Made by a program: the position numbers and the translations under genes. The notes under the pieces are model-generated. The model was not told where the DNA came from and did not search any database. It saw only the letters and a program-made list of their open reading frames with translations. This document shows, one piece after another, positions 45,321-55,045 of a stretch of 64,000 nucleotides of DNA (positions are counted from its first letter, which is position 1; each line of letters begins with the position of its first letter). The DNA is from Eubacteriales bacterium mix99. GTDB lineage: Bacteria > Bacillota > Clostridia > Caldicoprobacterales > DTU083. The stretch is taken from NCBI GenBank assembly GCA_038396605.1, contig CP121690.1:2264500-2328499 (forward strand), given 5' to 3'.

Positions 45321-46193
45321 ATGAAGCAAATCGAAATTGGTACCTGTGTACCGGGCGGTCAGGCGGAAAAATGGCTGCCGCATATTGTAAAGTCCGGCTT
45401 TGAATGCGTTTCCATCAATTTTCATATGACGCTCGGTGGGGCAAACCTGAAGGAACTGGCTGGCAAAGTCAAGGAGATTCTGGGAGATTCCGGAGTGAAA
45501 GTGGCTTCCCTGGGATATTACTGCAATCCCTTAAGCAATCCGGACCAGAGAAAGACGCTGGAACACTGCATTGACCTGGCAGATGATTTTGGCGCACCCA
45601 TGGTCAGTACCTTTGCCGGGGCACTGGAGGGCCAATCCGTGGAGGACGCCATGCCGCAGTATAAAAAGGTGTTCCGGGAGCTGGGCAAACGGGCTGCGGA
45701 CCGGGGGAAGAAGATTGCCATTGAGAACTGTCCCATGGGAGGTACCTGGAAGAAAAATACCTGTAATATCGGATTTCATCCCAAAGCCTGGGAAATGATG
45801 TTTGAAGAGGTACCGGATGAGAATATCGGACTGGAATGGGAACCTGCCCATCAGATGTATCAGCTGATTGATCCGGTTTCCCAGCTTCGGCAATGGGTGA
45901 AGAAAGTGGTCCATATTCACGGGAAAGACGCAACCGTGGACTGGGATGGCATCCGTCGCCTGGGAATCCTGGGTGCAGATGATTTCGTCACGTTCCGTGC
46001 ACCTGGATTCGGCGATACCAACTGGACGGACATTATTACGATTTTACATACCGGCGGATACGAAGGGGATATCTGTATTGAAGGATATCATGACCCCATC
46101 TATGGGGGAGAATGGGAAATGACCAGCCAGCTCCATGCAATGAAATATCTGAAATGGTGTCGCGGCGGGGATTTTGTACCCAATCCCTGGTAA
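45321..46193 (+). CDS. Sugar phosphate isomerase/epimerase-like TIM barrel protein
   Basis: 290-aa member of the xylose isomerase-like/AP endonuclease 2 TIM barrel family. Metal-binding positions are suggested by KIAIENCP (Glu), IGLEWEPAHQ, VVHIHGKDA (His) and DICIEGYHDP (Glu near the end). Such proteins isomerise or epimerise keto sugars or inositol derivatives, but the family is broad and the substrate cannot be named. GCGGGGGTG precedes the ATG. A single gene with its own promoter and a strong terminator. Confidence 0.82.
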   Translation: MKQIEIGTCVPGGQAEKWLPHIVKSGFECVSINFHMTLGGANLKELAGKVKEILGDSGVKVASLGYYCNPLSNPDQRKTLEHCIDLADDFGAPMVSTFAGALEGQSVEDAMPQYKKVFRELGKRAADRGKKIAIENCPMGGTWKKNTCNIGFHPKAWEMMFEEVPDENIGLEWEPAHQMYQLIDPVSQLRQWVKKVVHIHGKDATVDWDGIRRLGILGADDFVTFRAPGFGDTNWTDIITILHTGGYEGDICIEGYHDPIYGGEWEMTSQLHAMKYLKWCRGGDFVPNPW

Positions 46194-46242
46194 AACAGCA
46201 AAGCAGGAAAATGAAATCCATGGCTTTCTGAAATGGGGTATC

Positions 46243-46286
46243 ACTCCCGCCAGACCGCAGATTACGCGGATGGCGGGAGTTTTTTT
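46243..46286 (+). terminator. Strong intrinsic terminator
   Basis: ACTCCCGCCA (46243-46252) pairs perfectly with TGGCGGGAGT (46271-46280), with an inner CCGC/GCGG stem, followed by seven T. It ends the isomerase transcript. Confidence 0.9.
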
Positions 46287-46341
46287 GCTGGAGTTTTTTA
46301 TGGAAGAACAGCTGTCTGCCATTTTTTCTCTTTGGTTTCAC

Positions 46342-46370
46342 ATGACAATTCCGGTGGAATCCGATATAAT
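46342..46370 (+). promoter_or_regulatory. polC promoter
   Basis: ATGACA (46342-46347), 17 bases and TATAAT (46365-46370); transcription would begin near 46377. This position rules out the upstream in-frame ATG codons as polC starts, because their possible ribosome binding sites would not be transcribed. Confidence 0.65.
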
Positions 46371-46407
46371 GGAGGCAGCAATGATTTGGGGGGAAGGCCA
46401 AAGCATC

Positions 46408-49400
46408 ATGAAACGAATCAGTGAGATATTTGACGATTACAACGCAGCAGGCAGCATAGGGGATGCAGTGGTACAAGCAGTTCTCATCCGAAGAAAGGCA
46501 AGAGCATTCGAATTGAAGGTCCAATCGGATCAGGAGATCGGATCCGATGAAAGGGAAACTTTGAGCGAATGGATCCGACAGAAATTTGCACTGAATCAGG
46601 TTCAAATCCACATTGAATACACCGGAGACGAGGCTGCCCGGATACAGAAAAGGCAGCAGGTACAAAAACAGCGGGCACAGGAGGAACCACCCCAAAAGGC
46701 TGAGGCATCGGTTCCGTATGAGACCGTCCGGGTTAAGCCGGCAAAGGTTGCGGAATACCAACAGGGACCGGTGGGACAACCCTATCAGACAGAAAGCAAA
46801 TCGGCTCTGATTTACGGCAGGAAGACCAAAAAAGCCGCGCCGGTAATCCGAATTGTCGATATTACACCGGAAGAAGGGAAAGTGACCATTGAAGGGGAAC
46901 CTTCCAATCTGCAGTCCAGGGAGCTGAAAAGCGGGAAAACACTGGTCATTTTTGATTTATACGACGGGTCCAGTTCCATGACATGCAAAGCCTTCCTGAA
47001 ACCGGGGGAGGACAGCAAGGTGTTGCCCAGACTTCAGAAGGCAAAGGGTGTCCGGGTTTCCGGAAATGCCGGATACAGCAAATTTTCCGGTGAAATTGAG
47101 CTGATAGCCTTTGCCATTCTGGAAACGGAAGGCAGGAAAAAGACGGTCCGGCAGGACCATGCGAAGGAAAAAAGAGTGGAGCTGCACTTACATACGCAGA
47201 TGAGCCAGATGGATGCCGTGTCCAGTGCAACGGATCTGATCCGGAGGGCAATGAGCTGGGGCATGAAGTCGATTGCCATTACGGATCATGGGGTTGTGCA
47301 GTCTTTTCCGGAAGCCCATAAGCTTTTGGGGAGGGACAACAAGGATATGAAGATCCTGTATGGTATGGAAGCCTATCTGGTACCGGACAGAAAACCGTCC
47401 GTGACGCATCCGGAGGGGCAAAGCCTGGATACGGCCTATTGCGTCCTGGATCTGGAGACGACGGGCTTTTCCCCGATCACGGAGAGGATCACGGAAATTG
47501 GGATCATGAAGGTAAAGGACGGCAAAACGGTGGGAGAATTCAACTGTTTTGTCAACCCGGAAAAGCCAATACCGGAAAGGGTTGTGGAGCTCACCCATAT
47601 CAACGATGACATGGTCCGGGACGCGGAAACCATCGGACAGGTCTTTCCAAAGATGCTGGATTTCATTCAGGGCAGTGTGCTGGTTGCCCACAATGCGGAG
47701 TTCGATATCGGATTCCTGAAGCATAATGCCAAAGCTCTGGGACACGAATTTCACTTTACCTATGTGGACACCCTGTCCCTGGCAAAAGCCCTGTTTCCTG
47801 ATTTTAAAACCTATAAACTGGGAAGGATCGCAAAGAAGCTGGGAATCCGGGTGGAGACCGCCCACAGGGCCCTGGATGATGTGGACACCACCGTTCAGGT
47901 CTTTCGGGTGATGCTGGACAAGCTGAAGAAAAGGGGAGCCAAAACACTGGAGGACATCGACCGGTATGCTTCGGATGAGGAGTCCAGAAACGAAGCCTAT
48001 AAGAAGCAAAGCACCTATCATGCCATTATTCTGGCAAAGAATAACACTGGTTTGAGGAACCTTTATCGGCTGGTATCCTGTTCCCATCTGGATTATTTTT
48101 ATAAAAAGCCGCGCATTTTGAAGAGCCTTTACCGAAAATATTCCGAAGGCCTCATTCTGGGCACAGCCTGCAGCGAAGGCGAGCTGTACCAGGCCATTCT
48201 CCTGGGGAAATCCGATGAGGAGATTGAGGCCATCGCGGAGGATTATGATTACCTGGAAGTCCAGCCGCTGGGGAACAACGATTACCTGGTCCGGACGGGA
48301 CAGGTGCCGGACCGGGAGTATTTAAAGAAAATCAACCGGAAGATCGTCGCTCTGGGGGAAAAGCTGGGAAAACCTGTGGCAGCAACCGGAGATGTCCATT
48401 TTATGGACCCGGAGGATGAGATATACCGACGGATACTGGAGGCAGGCCAGGGATACAAGGATGCGGACAATCAGCCGCCGCTGTATTTCAGGACGACGGA
48501 GGAGATGCTGGAGGAGTTTTCCTATCTGGGAGAGGAAAAGGCCTATGAAGTGGTTGTGACCAACACAAACCGGATCGCGGATCTGTGTGAACCGATCAGC
48601 CCGATTTCCCCGGAAAAATGTCCGCCTCATATTGAGGGCTGCGAAAAGACCATAAAGGACAGTGCTTTCCGCAGGGCTCATGAACTGTATGGCGACTCTC
48701 TGCCGGAAATCGTTCAGTCCCGGCTGGACAAAGAGCTGGATTCCATCATCAAGAACGGATTTTCCGTTATGTATCTGATCGCCCAGAAGCTGGTGGCAAA
48801 GTCCAATGAAGATGGATATCTGGTTGGTTCCCGGGGTTCCGTAGGTTCTTCCCTGGTGGCGTTTATGACCGGCATAACCGAAGTAAATGCCCTTCCGCCT
48901 CATTATCGATGTTCCAAATGTCAGTATTCCGATTTTGAGGACTATGGGGTGCGGAACGGCTTTGATCTGCCGGACAAGCGCTGTCCCGTATGCGGGGAGC
49001 CGTTGGCCAAGGACGGCATGAATATCCCGTTTGAAACCTTCCTGGGCTTCAACGGCGACAAGGAGCCGGATATTGATCTGAACTTTTCCGGGGAATATCA
49101 GGCAAAAGCACATAAATATACAGAGGTGATCTTTGGAAAGGGTACCACCTTCAAGGCAGGAACAATCGGTACCATCGCCGAGAAAACCGCTTTTGGCTAT
49201 GTGAGAAAGTATTTTGAGGAACGGAATATCCATGTGAACAAAGCGGAAATTGCCAGAATCGCCAGGGGCTGTACCGGGGTGAAGCGGACCACCGGCCAGC
49301 ATCCGGGAGGAATTATCGTTGTTCCGAAGGGGCGGGAGATTTACGAATTCTGTCCGGTGCAGCATCCGGCGGATGACTCGGGTTCCGATATCATCACAAC

Positions 49401-50508
49401 GCATTTTGACTATCATTCCATTGATCAGAATCTGCTGAAACTGGATATATTGGGCCATGATGACCCGACGGTGATCAAAATGCTTCAGGACATTACCGGA
49501 GTGGATCCCAGGAAAATCCCCATGGATGACAAGGAAACCATGTCCCTGTTCTCCTCCACCGATGCGCTGGGGGTGACCCCGGAGCAAATCCATTCCCAAG
49601 TGGGAACTCTGGGGGTTCCGGAGTTTGGGACCCGGTTTGTCCGGGGAATGCTTGTGGATACCAAGCCCAGGACCTTTGCGGATCTGCTCTGCATATCGGG
49701 CCTTTCCCATGGCACCGATGTCTGGCTGGGCAATGCCAAGGATCTGATTGACAAAAGAACGGTTTCCCTGAGTGAAGCCATATGTACCCGGGATGATATC
49801 ATGATGTATCTGATCCGAAAAGGCCTGCCGTCCAATACAGCCTTTCGGATTATGGAGACCGTACGCAAGGGCAAGGCCCTGAAAGAGCCGAAATGGGAGG
49901 AATACGAAGACCTGATGAGGGAGCATGAGGTACCGGATTGGTACATTGATTCCTGCAGGAAAATTAAATACATGTTCCCCAAGGCCCATGCTGCGGCTTA
50001 TGTCATGATGGCCTTCCGGATTGCCTGGTTCAAGGTCCATATGCCCATGGCTTATTATGCGGCATACTTTTCCATCCGTGCAAAGGCGTTTGATGCGCAA
50101 TACATGATCTATGGGAGGGAAAAGGCACAGGCAAAAAGAAAGGAAATTGAAATGATGGGGAATGACGCCGGCCCAAAGGATAAGGATATGTATGAAGATC
50201 TGGAAATCGTTCTGGAAATGTACGAAAGAGGTTTTCGGTTTCTGCCGATTGATCTGTACAAATCCCATGCAACAAAATTTATAGTGGAGAAAGATGGTTT
50301 GCGGCCGCCCTTCAACAGCATGCCCGGCACGGGGACCATTGCGGCGGAAAGCCTGTACCATGCTGCCAGGGAAATGCCGTTTTCCTCAGTGGAGGATGTT
50401 TCAAGACGGGCCAGGGCGGGCAATTCCATCATCGATATCCTCCGTCGGTTTGATTGCCTGAAAGGCCTTCCGGAAAGCGACCAATTGAGCCTGTTTGATG
50501 TGATGTGA
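46408..50508 (+). CDS. polC: DNA polymerase III PolC-type alpha subunit
   Basis: 1366-aa replicative polymerase of Gram-positive bacteria. After an N-terminal region and an OB-type domain (VRIVDITPEEGKVTIEGE without the first residues) comes the PHP domain (VELHLHTQMSQMDAVSS, ITDHGVVQ). It is interrupted by a DnaQ-like 3'-5' exonuclease with D348-L-E350 in VLDLETTGF. The polymerase core has a zinc-binding region with CSKC and CPVC pairs and the catalytic aspartates D888 and D890 in PDIDLNFSG. The protein is somewhat shorter at the N-terminus than B. subtilis PolC. The start ATG at 46408 is chosen from the promoter position. Downstream rimP-nusA, common neighbours, are absent. Confidence 0.96.
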   Translation: MKRISEIFDDYNAAGSIGDAVVQAVLIRRKARAFELKVQSDQEIGSDERETLSEWIRQKFALNQVQIHIEYTGDEAARIQKRQQVQKQRAQEEPPQKAEASVPYETVRVKPAKVAEYQQGPVGQPYQTESKSALIYGRKTKKAAPVIRIVDITPEEGKVTIEGEPSNLQSRELKSGKTLVIFDLYDGSSSMTCKAFLKPGEDSKVLPRLQKAKGVRVSGNAGYSKFSGEIELIAFAILETEGRKKTVRQDHAKEKRVELHLHTQMSQMDAVSSATDLIRRAMSWGMKSIAITDHGVVQSFPEAHKLLGRDNKDMKILYGMEAYLVPDRKPSVTHPEGQSLDTAYCVLDLETTGFSPITERITEIGIMKVKDGKTVGEFNCFVNPEKPIPERVVELTHINDDMVRDAETIGQVFPKMLDFIQGSVLVAHNAEFDIGFLKHNAKALGHEFHFTYVDTLSLAKALFPDFKTYKLGRIAKKLGIRVETAHRALDDVDTTVQVFRVMLDKLKKRGAKTLEDIDRYASDEESRNEAYKKQSTYHAIILAKNNTGLRNLYRLVSCSHLDYFYKKPRILKSLYRKYSEGLILGTACSEGELYQAILLGKSDEEIEAIAEDYDYLEVQPLGNNDYLVRTGQVPDREYLKKINRKIVALGEKLGKPVAATGDVHFMDPEDEIYRRILEAGQGYKDADNQPPLYFRTTEEMLEEFSYLGEEKAYEVVVTNTNRIADLCEPISPISPEKCPPHIEGCEKTIKDSAFRRAHELYGDSLPEIVQSRLDKELDSIIKNGFSVMYLIAQKLVAKSNEDGYLVGSRGSVGSSLVAFMTGITEVNALPPHYRCSKCQYSDFEDYGVRNGFDLPDKRCPVCGEPLAKDGMNIPFETFLGFNGDKEPDIDLNFSGEYQAKAHKYTEVIFGKGTTFKAGTIGTIAEKTAFGYVRKYFEERNIHVNKAEIARIARGCTGVKRTTGQHPGGIIVVPKGREIYEFCPVQHPADDSGSDIITTHFDYHSIDQNLLKLDILGHDDPTVIKMLQDITGVDPRKIPMDDKETMSLFSSTDALGVTPEQIHSQVGTLGVPEFGTRFVRGMLVDTKPRTFADLLCISGLSHGTDVWLGNAKDLIDKRTVSLSEAICTRDDIMMYLIRKGLPSNTAFRIMETVRKGKALKEPKWEEYEDLMREHEVPDWYIDSCRKIKYMFPKAHAAAYVMMAFRIAWFKVHMPMAYYAAYFSIRAKAFDAQYMIYGREKAQAKRKEIEMMGNDAGPKDKDMYEDLEIVLEMYERGFRFLPIDLYKSHATKFIVEKDGLRPPFNSMPGTGTIAAESLYHAAREMPFSSVEDVSRRARAGNSIIDILRRFDCLKGLPESDQLSLFDVM

Positions 50509-50629
50509 CGGCTTCCTGTGCTTTGTAAACAAAGGATGAACATTTCCGGAATAAATAGATTGCAGGGGGGGGCCATGGTATAATAAAAGGGTCGGACAAG
50601 ATCATGGTTGAAAAGGGGAAGGTAATGGT

Positions 50630-51010
50630 ATGGATGTTCCAAGGGTTATGGTATGCGTTACCCGTCAGAAGACCTGTGAGCGGCTGATCAAAGTCGGACA
50701 GAAGCTGGTAAACGGTACCGGCGGAAAACTGACTGTGGTACATGTAACAAAAATCGGGGTTCATGTTCTGGGCAATCCGGATGAGGGAGAAGCGCTGGAT
50801 TATCTGTTTCAGATATCCAAACAGGCAGGGGCGGACATGACGGTTCTTCGTTCTGAGAATGTTCTGAATACTCTTTTGGACTATGCCAGGAAAAACGACA
50901 TTACCGAGATTGTAATGGGGGAGTCTCCGGATCCGGGAAGCGGCAATTCGATGATCCAGAACATGGAGTATATGCTGCCGGGCACCAAGTTTGACGTGGT
51001 TCCCTCCTGA
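50630..51010 (+). CDS. Universal stress protein-like (KdpD USP-type) protein
   Basis: 126-aa cytoplasmic protein resembling the USP domain of KdpD-type proteins: RVMVCVTRQKTCERLIKVGQ, then GGKLTVVHVTKIG, and IVMGESPDPGSG in the place of the nucleotide-binding loop. The function is unknown; USP proteins often bind ATP or act as stress-related adaptors. GGGGAAGGT precedes the ATG. A strong terminator follows, so it is a single-gene unit after polC. Confidence 0.7.
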   Translation: MDVPRVMVCVTRQKTCERLIKVGQKLVNGTGGKLTVVHVTKIGVHVLGNPDEGEALDYLFQISKQAGADMTVLRSENVLNTLLDYARKNDITEIVMGESPDPGSGNSMIQNMEYMLPGTKFDVVPS

Positions 51011-51081
51011 TACCGTTCCTGTCTTGCATTCCGGAGAACTACGGGATTCTGTACCTGTATTTTTATAGATGAAATGGTAAA

Positions 51082-51124
51082 AGCTCTCTGAGCATCGGAT
51101 ACCGGTGCTTTGGAGAGCTTTTTT
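51082..51124 (+). terminator. Intrinsic terminator after the USP-like gene
   Basis: AGCTCTC (51082-51088) pairs with GAGAGCT (51113-51119), with an inner AGCATCGG/CCGGTGCT stem, followed by six T. Confidence 0.9.
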
Positions 51125-51255
51125 CGTTATTTTTCCTTGCTTTTCCTTTGAAGATTTTTGGGAAAGCCGTCTTTTTCTGCTTCTCCTTTGTTTGAATGAA
51201 TCATCCCATCCTGGGCAAAATGTAGAAAAGAGTGAAAAATGAGGGAGCAGCTTAT

Positions 51256-53607
51256 ATGAAGAGAAGACGGATGAAATCGCCAGGGCTTTCCACAGTCCTT
51301 GCTCTTGTGTTCTGCGCAGTGATTGTGGCAGGCCTTGCGGCAGCATTGCACCTTCCGGACCGGAAGTCGGGCAGGGCAGACCCACCTGGCCTGAAAGCCT
51401 GTTCGTCCATGCCATCTTTCGATGCGGATCGGTCGCCGCGGGCCGGTGGAAAGGCAGTTGTGGTTTTTCTGGATCGGGTTGGACTATCGGATTTAAACCA
51501 GGCAAACACCCCCCATATCGATCATTTGATACAGAACGGCGGAATCGGACTGATGACCACCAATACCGGCGGGAACCGATCCCAAAGGGACACCTATATC
51601 ACCATGGGTGCAGGAACCAGGATCATCGGTTCGGCCAAATCCTCCCTTGCCTTTGATGCAGGGGAGGATTATCAGGGTGTATCTGTCGGATCCCTTTATC
51701 AGCAGATATCGGGGAGGAATCCGCCTGCGGAAGCTGTGGTTGATCTGGGCTATGCACAGTCGGTCCGCAACAATTCGAAGAAACCCTATACCGTAACCAT
51801 TGGTGCTCTCGGTACCGCATTGCGGGACGCCGGTTATCATGCCGCTGCCGTCGGAAACTGTGATACTCCCAATGAATATCATCGCTATCTGGCACCTTTT
51901 CTCATGGACGATCAGGGAATCATTCCAGGAGGATCGGTGGACAGAAGCTTTCTCGTGGAAGACAACAAAAGGCCCTTTGGGATCCGTACAGATTATCAGC
52001 TTCTGTATGACAAGGTTCAGAAGATATGGGGCGATTCCGACGTCATTGCCATACAGCTGGGGGATACCTCCCGGGCGGAGGACTTCCGGCAGGAAGCAAC
52101 CGATGCGATGAATGAACAATACAAGAAAACAGCGATTGAAGAAAGCGATGCCTTTATCGGCCGTCTCGCGGACCGTCTGGATCTTTCCCGGGATCTGGTC
52201 CTGCTCGTGACCCCTTTGGGACCTGCCCGCGATCTGGCGGAGAACAACCGCCTGACGCCGGTGGTCGCAGCGGGGCCCGGCCTGTCTGCGGGACTGCTGT
52301 CCTCTGCTTCCACACGGAGGTCCGGAGTGATTACAAATCTGGATGTCGGAGCAACGGTACTGGATTATTTCAATATTCCCCGTCAGCCGGGGCAGCTGGG
52401 ATCCGGAATTTTTACCACGTACCCTCCGAAAGGGCCGGCGGACCTGGAAGCATTCAATACGCGTCTGACGGAAATCTATAATCAACGCGGATTTTTACTG
52501 CGGAGCTATGTGGTTGTACTTGTGATTCTGCTGATCCTGTCTCTTCTGGTGGTTCTGTTTGCCAGAAGGTTTCTTCCCTATGTGAAAGTCTGTCTGGTCT
52601 TTCTGATGGTAATTCCTGTTTCCTATCTGCTGCTGACCTTGTTTCATCAGTCCACCGCTGCCGGCAGCTTTCTGCTGTCCTGGCTTCTGGCGGCGGGAAT
52701 TACCGCACTTTTCTTTCTGAAAAAGCAGAATACCCTGAATCGGATTGCTGTCCTGTGTTTTGCCATGGCAGGACTGCTGCTGGGAGATCAGCTGACCGGT
52801 GCACATCTGATCCAGGGCTCTCCCCTTGGCTATGATGTCATAAGTGGTGCAAGGTTTTACGGAATTGGCAATGAGTATATGGGAATCCTGATTGGATCGG
52901 TATGCAGCGGCGCAGGGGTGTTCTGTGAAATTAGGGACAAAAAGGGCGGCAGGCCCATGCGATGGGTTGTACCGGCGCTGTTTGCCCTGACGCTGTTTAT
53001 TCTGGCGGATCCGGGTCTGGGCGCCAAAGTGGGGGGCATCATTACGGCGACGACGGCCTTTGCCTGTTTCTTTCTTTTGATGCGAAAAGGCCGCATACGG
53101 CTCCGGCATTTCATCCCCATTGCCCTTCTGGTTGTCGCACTCCTTACGGGTATTTTTATGTTTGACAGCATGCGGACAGCGGACAGTCAGACGCACATGG
53201 GGCTGACGGTGCGTTTGATCCGGCAGAATGGCCTGACGGAACTTCTGTATATTATGAAACGAAAGATTCAGATGAATGTCAAGCTGATCCGCTATACCAT
53301 CTGGACCCGTGTTTTCCTGCTCTCTCTTCTGGCCATGACCGTACTTATTTTTCGCCCGGTGGGGATCTTCCGGGACATGACCAAAAAGTATCCCAAAGCC
53401 ATCAAAGGCTTTGCTGCTGCCATTCTGGGCTGTATCACGGCTCTGCTTGTCAATGATTCCGGTATTGTGGCAGCCGGGACAGGGATGATCTACACTGCCC
53501 TGCCTGTGCTGCTGCTGGTAATGGATCAGCTTTCCCAGGGAGAAGGAACAGAGGAAGAGAAGGCTGCAGTGGGTAACGGAAGCAGCAGAGGAAGGAACCC
53601 GTTATGA
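51256..53607 (+). CDS. Membrane protein with extracellular phosphatase-fold domain
   Basis: 783-aa polytopic membrane protein. After one N-terminal helix, residues about 50-400 resemble the alkaline phosphatase/sulfatase fold: VVVFLDRVGLSDL, ANTPHIDHLIQNG, TGGNRSQRDTYITMGAG and a late DLVLLVTPLGP strand. The usual HG metal ligand after the last strand is replaced by LGP, so catalysis is doubtful. The C-terminal half has about ten membrane helices, ending in a Glu-rich tail. Its stop overlaps the start of a glycosyltransferase gene by four bases, so a role in cell-surface polymer or glycolipid handling is likely. I do not recognise a named family. The ATG at 51256 follows GAGGGAG. Confidence 0.75.
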   Translation: MKRRRMKSPGLSTVLALVFCAVIVAGLAAALHLPDRKSGRADPPGLKACSSMPSFDADRSPRAGGKAVVVFLDRVGLSDLNQANTPHIDHLIQNGGIGLMTTNTGGNRSQRDTYITMGAGTRIIGSAKSSLAFDAGEDYQGVSVGSLYQQISGRNPPAEAVVDLGYAQSVRNNSKKPYTVTIGALGTALRDAGYHAAAVGNCDTPNEYHRYLAPFLMDDQGIIPGGSVDRSFLVEDNKRPFGIRTDYQLLYDKVQKIWGDSDVIAIQLGDTSRAEDFRQEATDAMNEQYKKTAIEESDAFIGRLADRLDLSRDLVLLVTPLGPARDLAENNRLTPVVAAGPGLSAGLLSSASTRRSGVITNLDVGATVLDYFNIPRQPGQLGSGIFTTYPPKGPADLEAFNTRLTEIYNQRGFLLRSYVVVLVILLILSLLVVLFARRFLPYVKVCLVFLMVIPVSYLLLTLFHQSTAAGSFLLSWLLAAGITALFFLKKQNTLNRIAVLCFAMAGLLLGDQLTGAHLIQGSPLGYDVISGARFYGIGNEYMGILIGSVCSGAGVFCEIRDKKGGRPMRWVVPALFALTLFILADPGLGAKVGGIITATTAFACFFLLMRKGRIRLRHFIPIALLVVALLTGIFMFDSMRTADSQTHMGLTVRLIRQNGLTELLYIMKRKIQMNVKLIRYTIWTRVFLLSLLAMTVLIFRPVGIFRDMTKKYPKAIKGFAAAILGCITALLVNDSGIVAAGTGMIYTALPVLLLVMDQLSQGEGTEEEKAAVGNGSSRGRNPL

Positions 53608-54731
53608 AAATCATGGAGCTGGTCCGGAAAGCGGAAGGGGGAATGAAGGAACATGCCGTTCTCCTGATCAGGGGCCTGCTTCAGAGTGGACACCAGGTCA
53701 TTGTGCTGTGTGATTTTCCCCGGAGTGATCTGGCCAGTCTGGAAAAGGCTGGGGCACAGGTAATTGCATTTCGCTTTCCCGGTACAATACAGCCGTTACA
53801 GGATGCCCGGAAGATTGCGGAGCTGTATTCCCTTCTCCGCAGGGTAAAGCCGGATCTGTTGCACTGTCATGGCTTTAAGGCCGGCTTGATTGGCAGAATG
53901 GCAGGCTGGATGTCCGGATGTCCCCTTGTTTATACCGTACATAATATGGTATTGCATGGCAGGGGGAAAACCGGCCGCTTTCTTATATGCCGGTTTGAAA
54001 AATGGATGGAACAAAGAACCGATGCCATTATTTGTGTTTCCCGGGCACTGAAGGACAGTATGACCGGGGAAATGGGACTGCATCCCGAACCGATCCGGGT
54101 AATCCGCAATCCCAGACCGGAGTGGGATACCGGTGATGGAGAGAAGGTAAGAAGGCAGTACGGTATCAGGGGAGACAACATTCTGATCGGGACAGTGGCC
54201 CGACTGATCCCATCCAAGGGAATTCATTTTCTGTTGGAAGCGGTTCCCTCTGTACTGGATCGGTATCCCTGTGCCGTTTTGATGATCACCGGTTCCGGGC
54301 CGGAGGAAACCAGCCTGAAGAATCTGGCCGAACGTCCTGGAATTGCCGGGCGGGTGATTTTTACGGGTCAGGTTCACAACATATGGGATTATTATGCTGC
54401 CTTTGATCTCTTTGTCCTGCCGACACTGTCCGAAGGTCTTGCCATGACTCTGCTGGAAGCCATGTCGTTTGGACTGCCCATCATTGCTTCTGCCGTGGGA
54501 GGAACCCCGGAGCTTATCACCCATGGTAAAAACGGTTATCTGATCCAGCCGGGCAGACCGCTGGAAATAAGGGACGCCCTTCAATACTGTCTGGATCACC
54601 CTCAGATCGCCATATCGTATGGCCGGCAGGCAAGGGAAGATGTGAGGCATGGCTACAGCCGGGAGAAAATGATAAAAGAAACAATTGCTGTATTGGAATC
54701 CGTCCTGGAGAAAAAAAGGCCCAATGCGTAA
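53604..54731 (+). CDS. Glycosyltransferase family 4
   Basis: 375-aa cytoplasmic or membrane-associated glycosyltransferase with the GT-B fold. The N-terminal acceptor domain carries LLHCHGFKAGLIGRM. The C-terminal nucleotide-sugar domain carries TVARLIPSKGIHFLLEA, TGSGPEETSL and the family motif DLFVLPTLSEGLAMTLLEAMS with its two glutamates. It probably adds a sugar to a lipid- or polymer-linked acceptor during surface polysaccharide synthesis. The start overlaps the stop of the membrane phosphatase-fold gene (ATGA), so the two are translationally coupled. Confidence 0.9.
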   Translation: MKIMELVRKAEGGMKEHAVLLIRGLLQSGHQVIVLCDFPRSDLASLEKAGAQVIAFRFPGTIQPLQDARKIAELYSLLRRVKPDLLHCHGFKAGLIGRMAGWMSGCPLVYTVHNMVLHGRGKTGRFLICRFEKWMEQRTDAIICVSRALKDSMTGEMGLHPEPIRVIRNPRPEWDTGDGEKVRRQYGIRGDNILIGTVARLIPSKGIHFLLEAVPSVLDRYPCAVLMITGSGPEETSLKNLAERPGIAGRVIFTGQVHNIWDYYAAFDLFVLPTLSEGLAMTLLEAMSFGLPIIASAVGGTPELITHGKNGYLIQPGRPLEIRDALQYCLDHPQIAISYGRQAREDVRHGYSREKMIKETIAVLESVLEKKRPNA

Positions 54732-54913
54732 GAACCAGCAATACAAGATAGTATACCAATGTAAGCTTCGTAAGCTTATTTTTTTCGCTTCTTTTTGCTT
54801 TATCTGCCTGTTGCTTTTTCAGAGTTCCATTCCAGGCCTGATTAAGTCCAGCGTAGCAATATAAAAATATTGTGGCAATACAGAAACAAGTAAAGTATCA
54901 TAAAAAATGTATT

Positions 54914-54976
54914 GTGCTTATAGTAAAATATATTAAAATGATATTGACATATAAATAAGTATGGTATATTATAAAC
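54914..54976. repeat. 63-bp direct repeat, left copy (IS target duplication)
   Basis: Identical over all 63 bases to 56991-57053. It flanks the left side of the transposable element and contains a full promoter (TTGACA 54944-54949, TATTAT 54967-54972) and the palindrome ATGGTATATTAT (54961-54972). The copy nearest the ABC operon lies at 56991-57053. The 286-base gap between the glycosyltransferase and transposase genes otherwise holds AT-rich sequence. Confidence 0.9.
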
Positions 54977-55006
54977 TCAAGTTTGACAGTAAAAAAGAGA
55001 AAAAGG

Positions 55007-55045
55007 AGCCGTAAGCCTTAGGTATGAGCAAGGTTGCGGCTTTTA
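55007..55045 (+). terminator. Inward terminator at the left end of the IS
   Basis: AGCCG (55007-55011) pairs with CGGCT (55037-55041), with an inner CCTT/AAGG stem, followed by TTTTA. It overlaps the transposase stop codon and would stop transcripts entering from the left, including those from the duplicated promoter. Confidence 0.55.

Noticed and set aside
46174-46407. N-terminal extension of polC
   Set aside because: It would run through the isomerase terminator and start upstream of the predicted polC promoter.
47188-50361. Several very long antisense frames across polC
   Set aside because: They are shadows of polC, whose catalytic motifs are all present on the plus strand.
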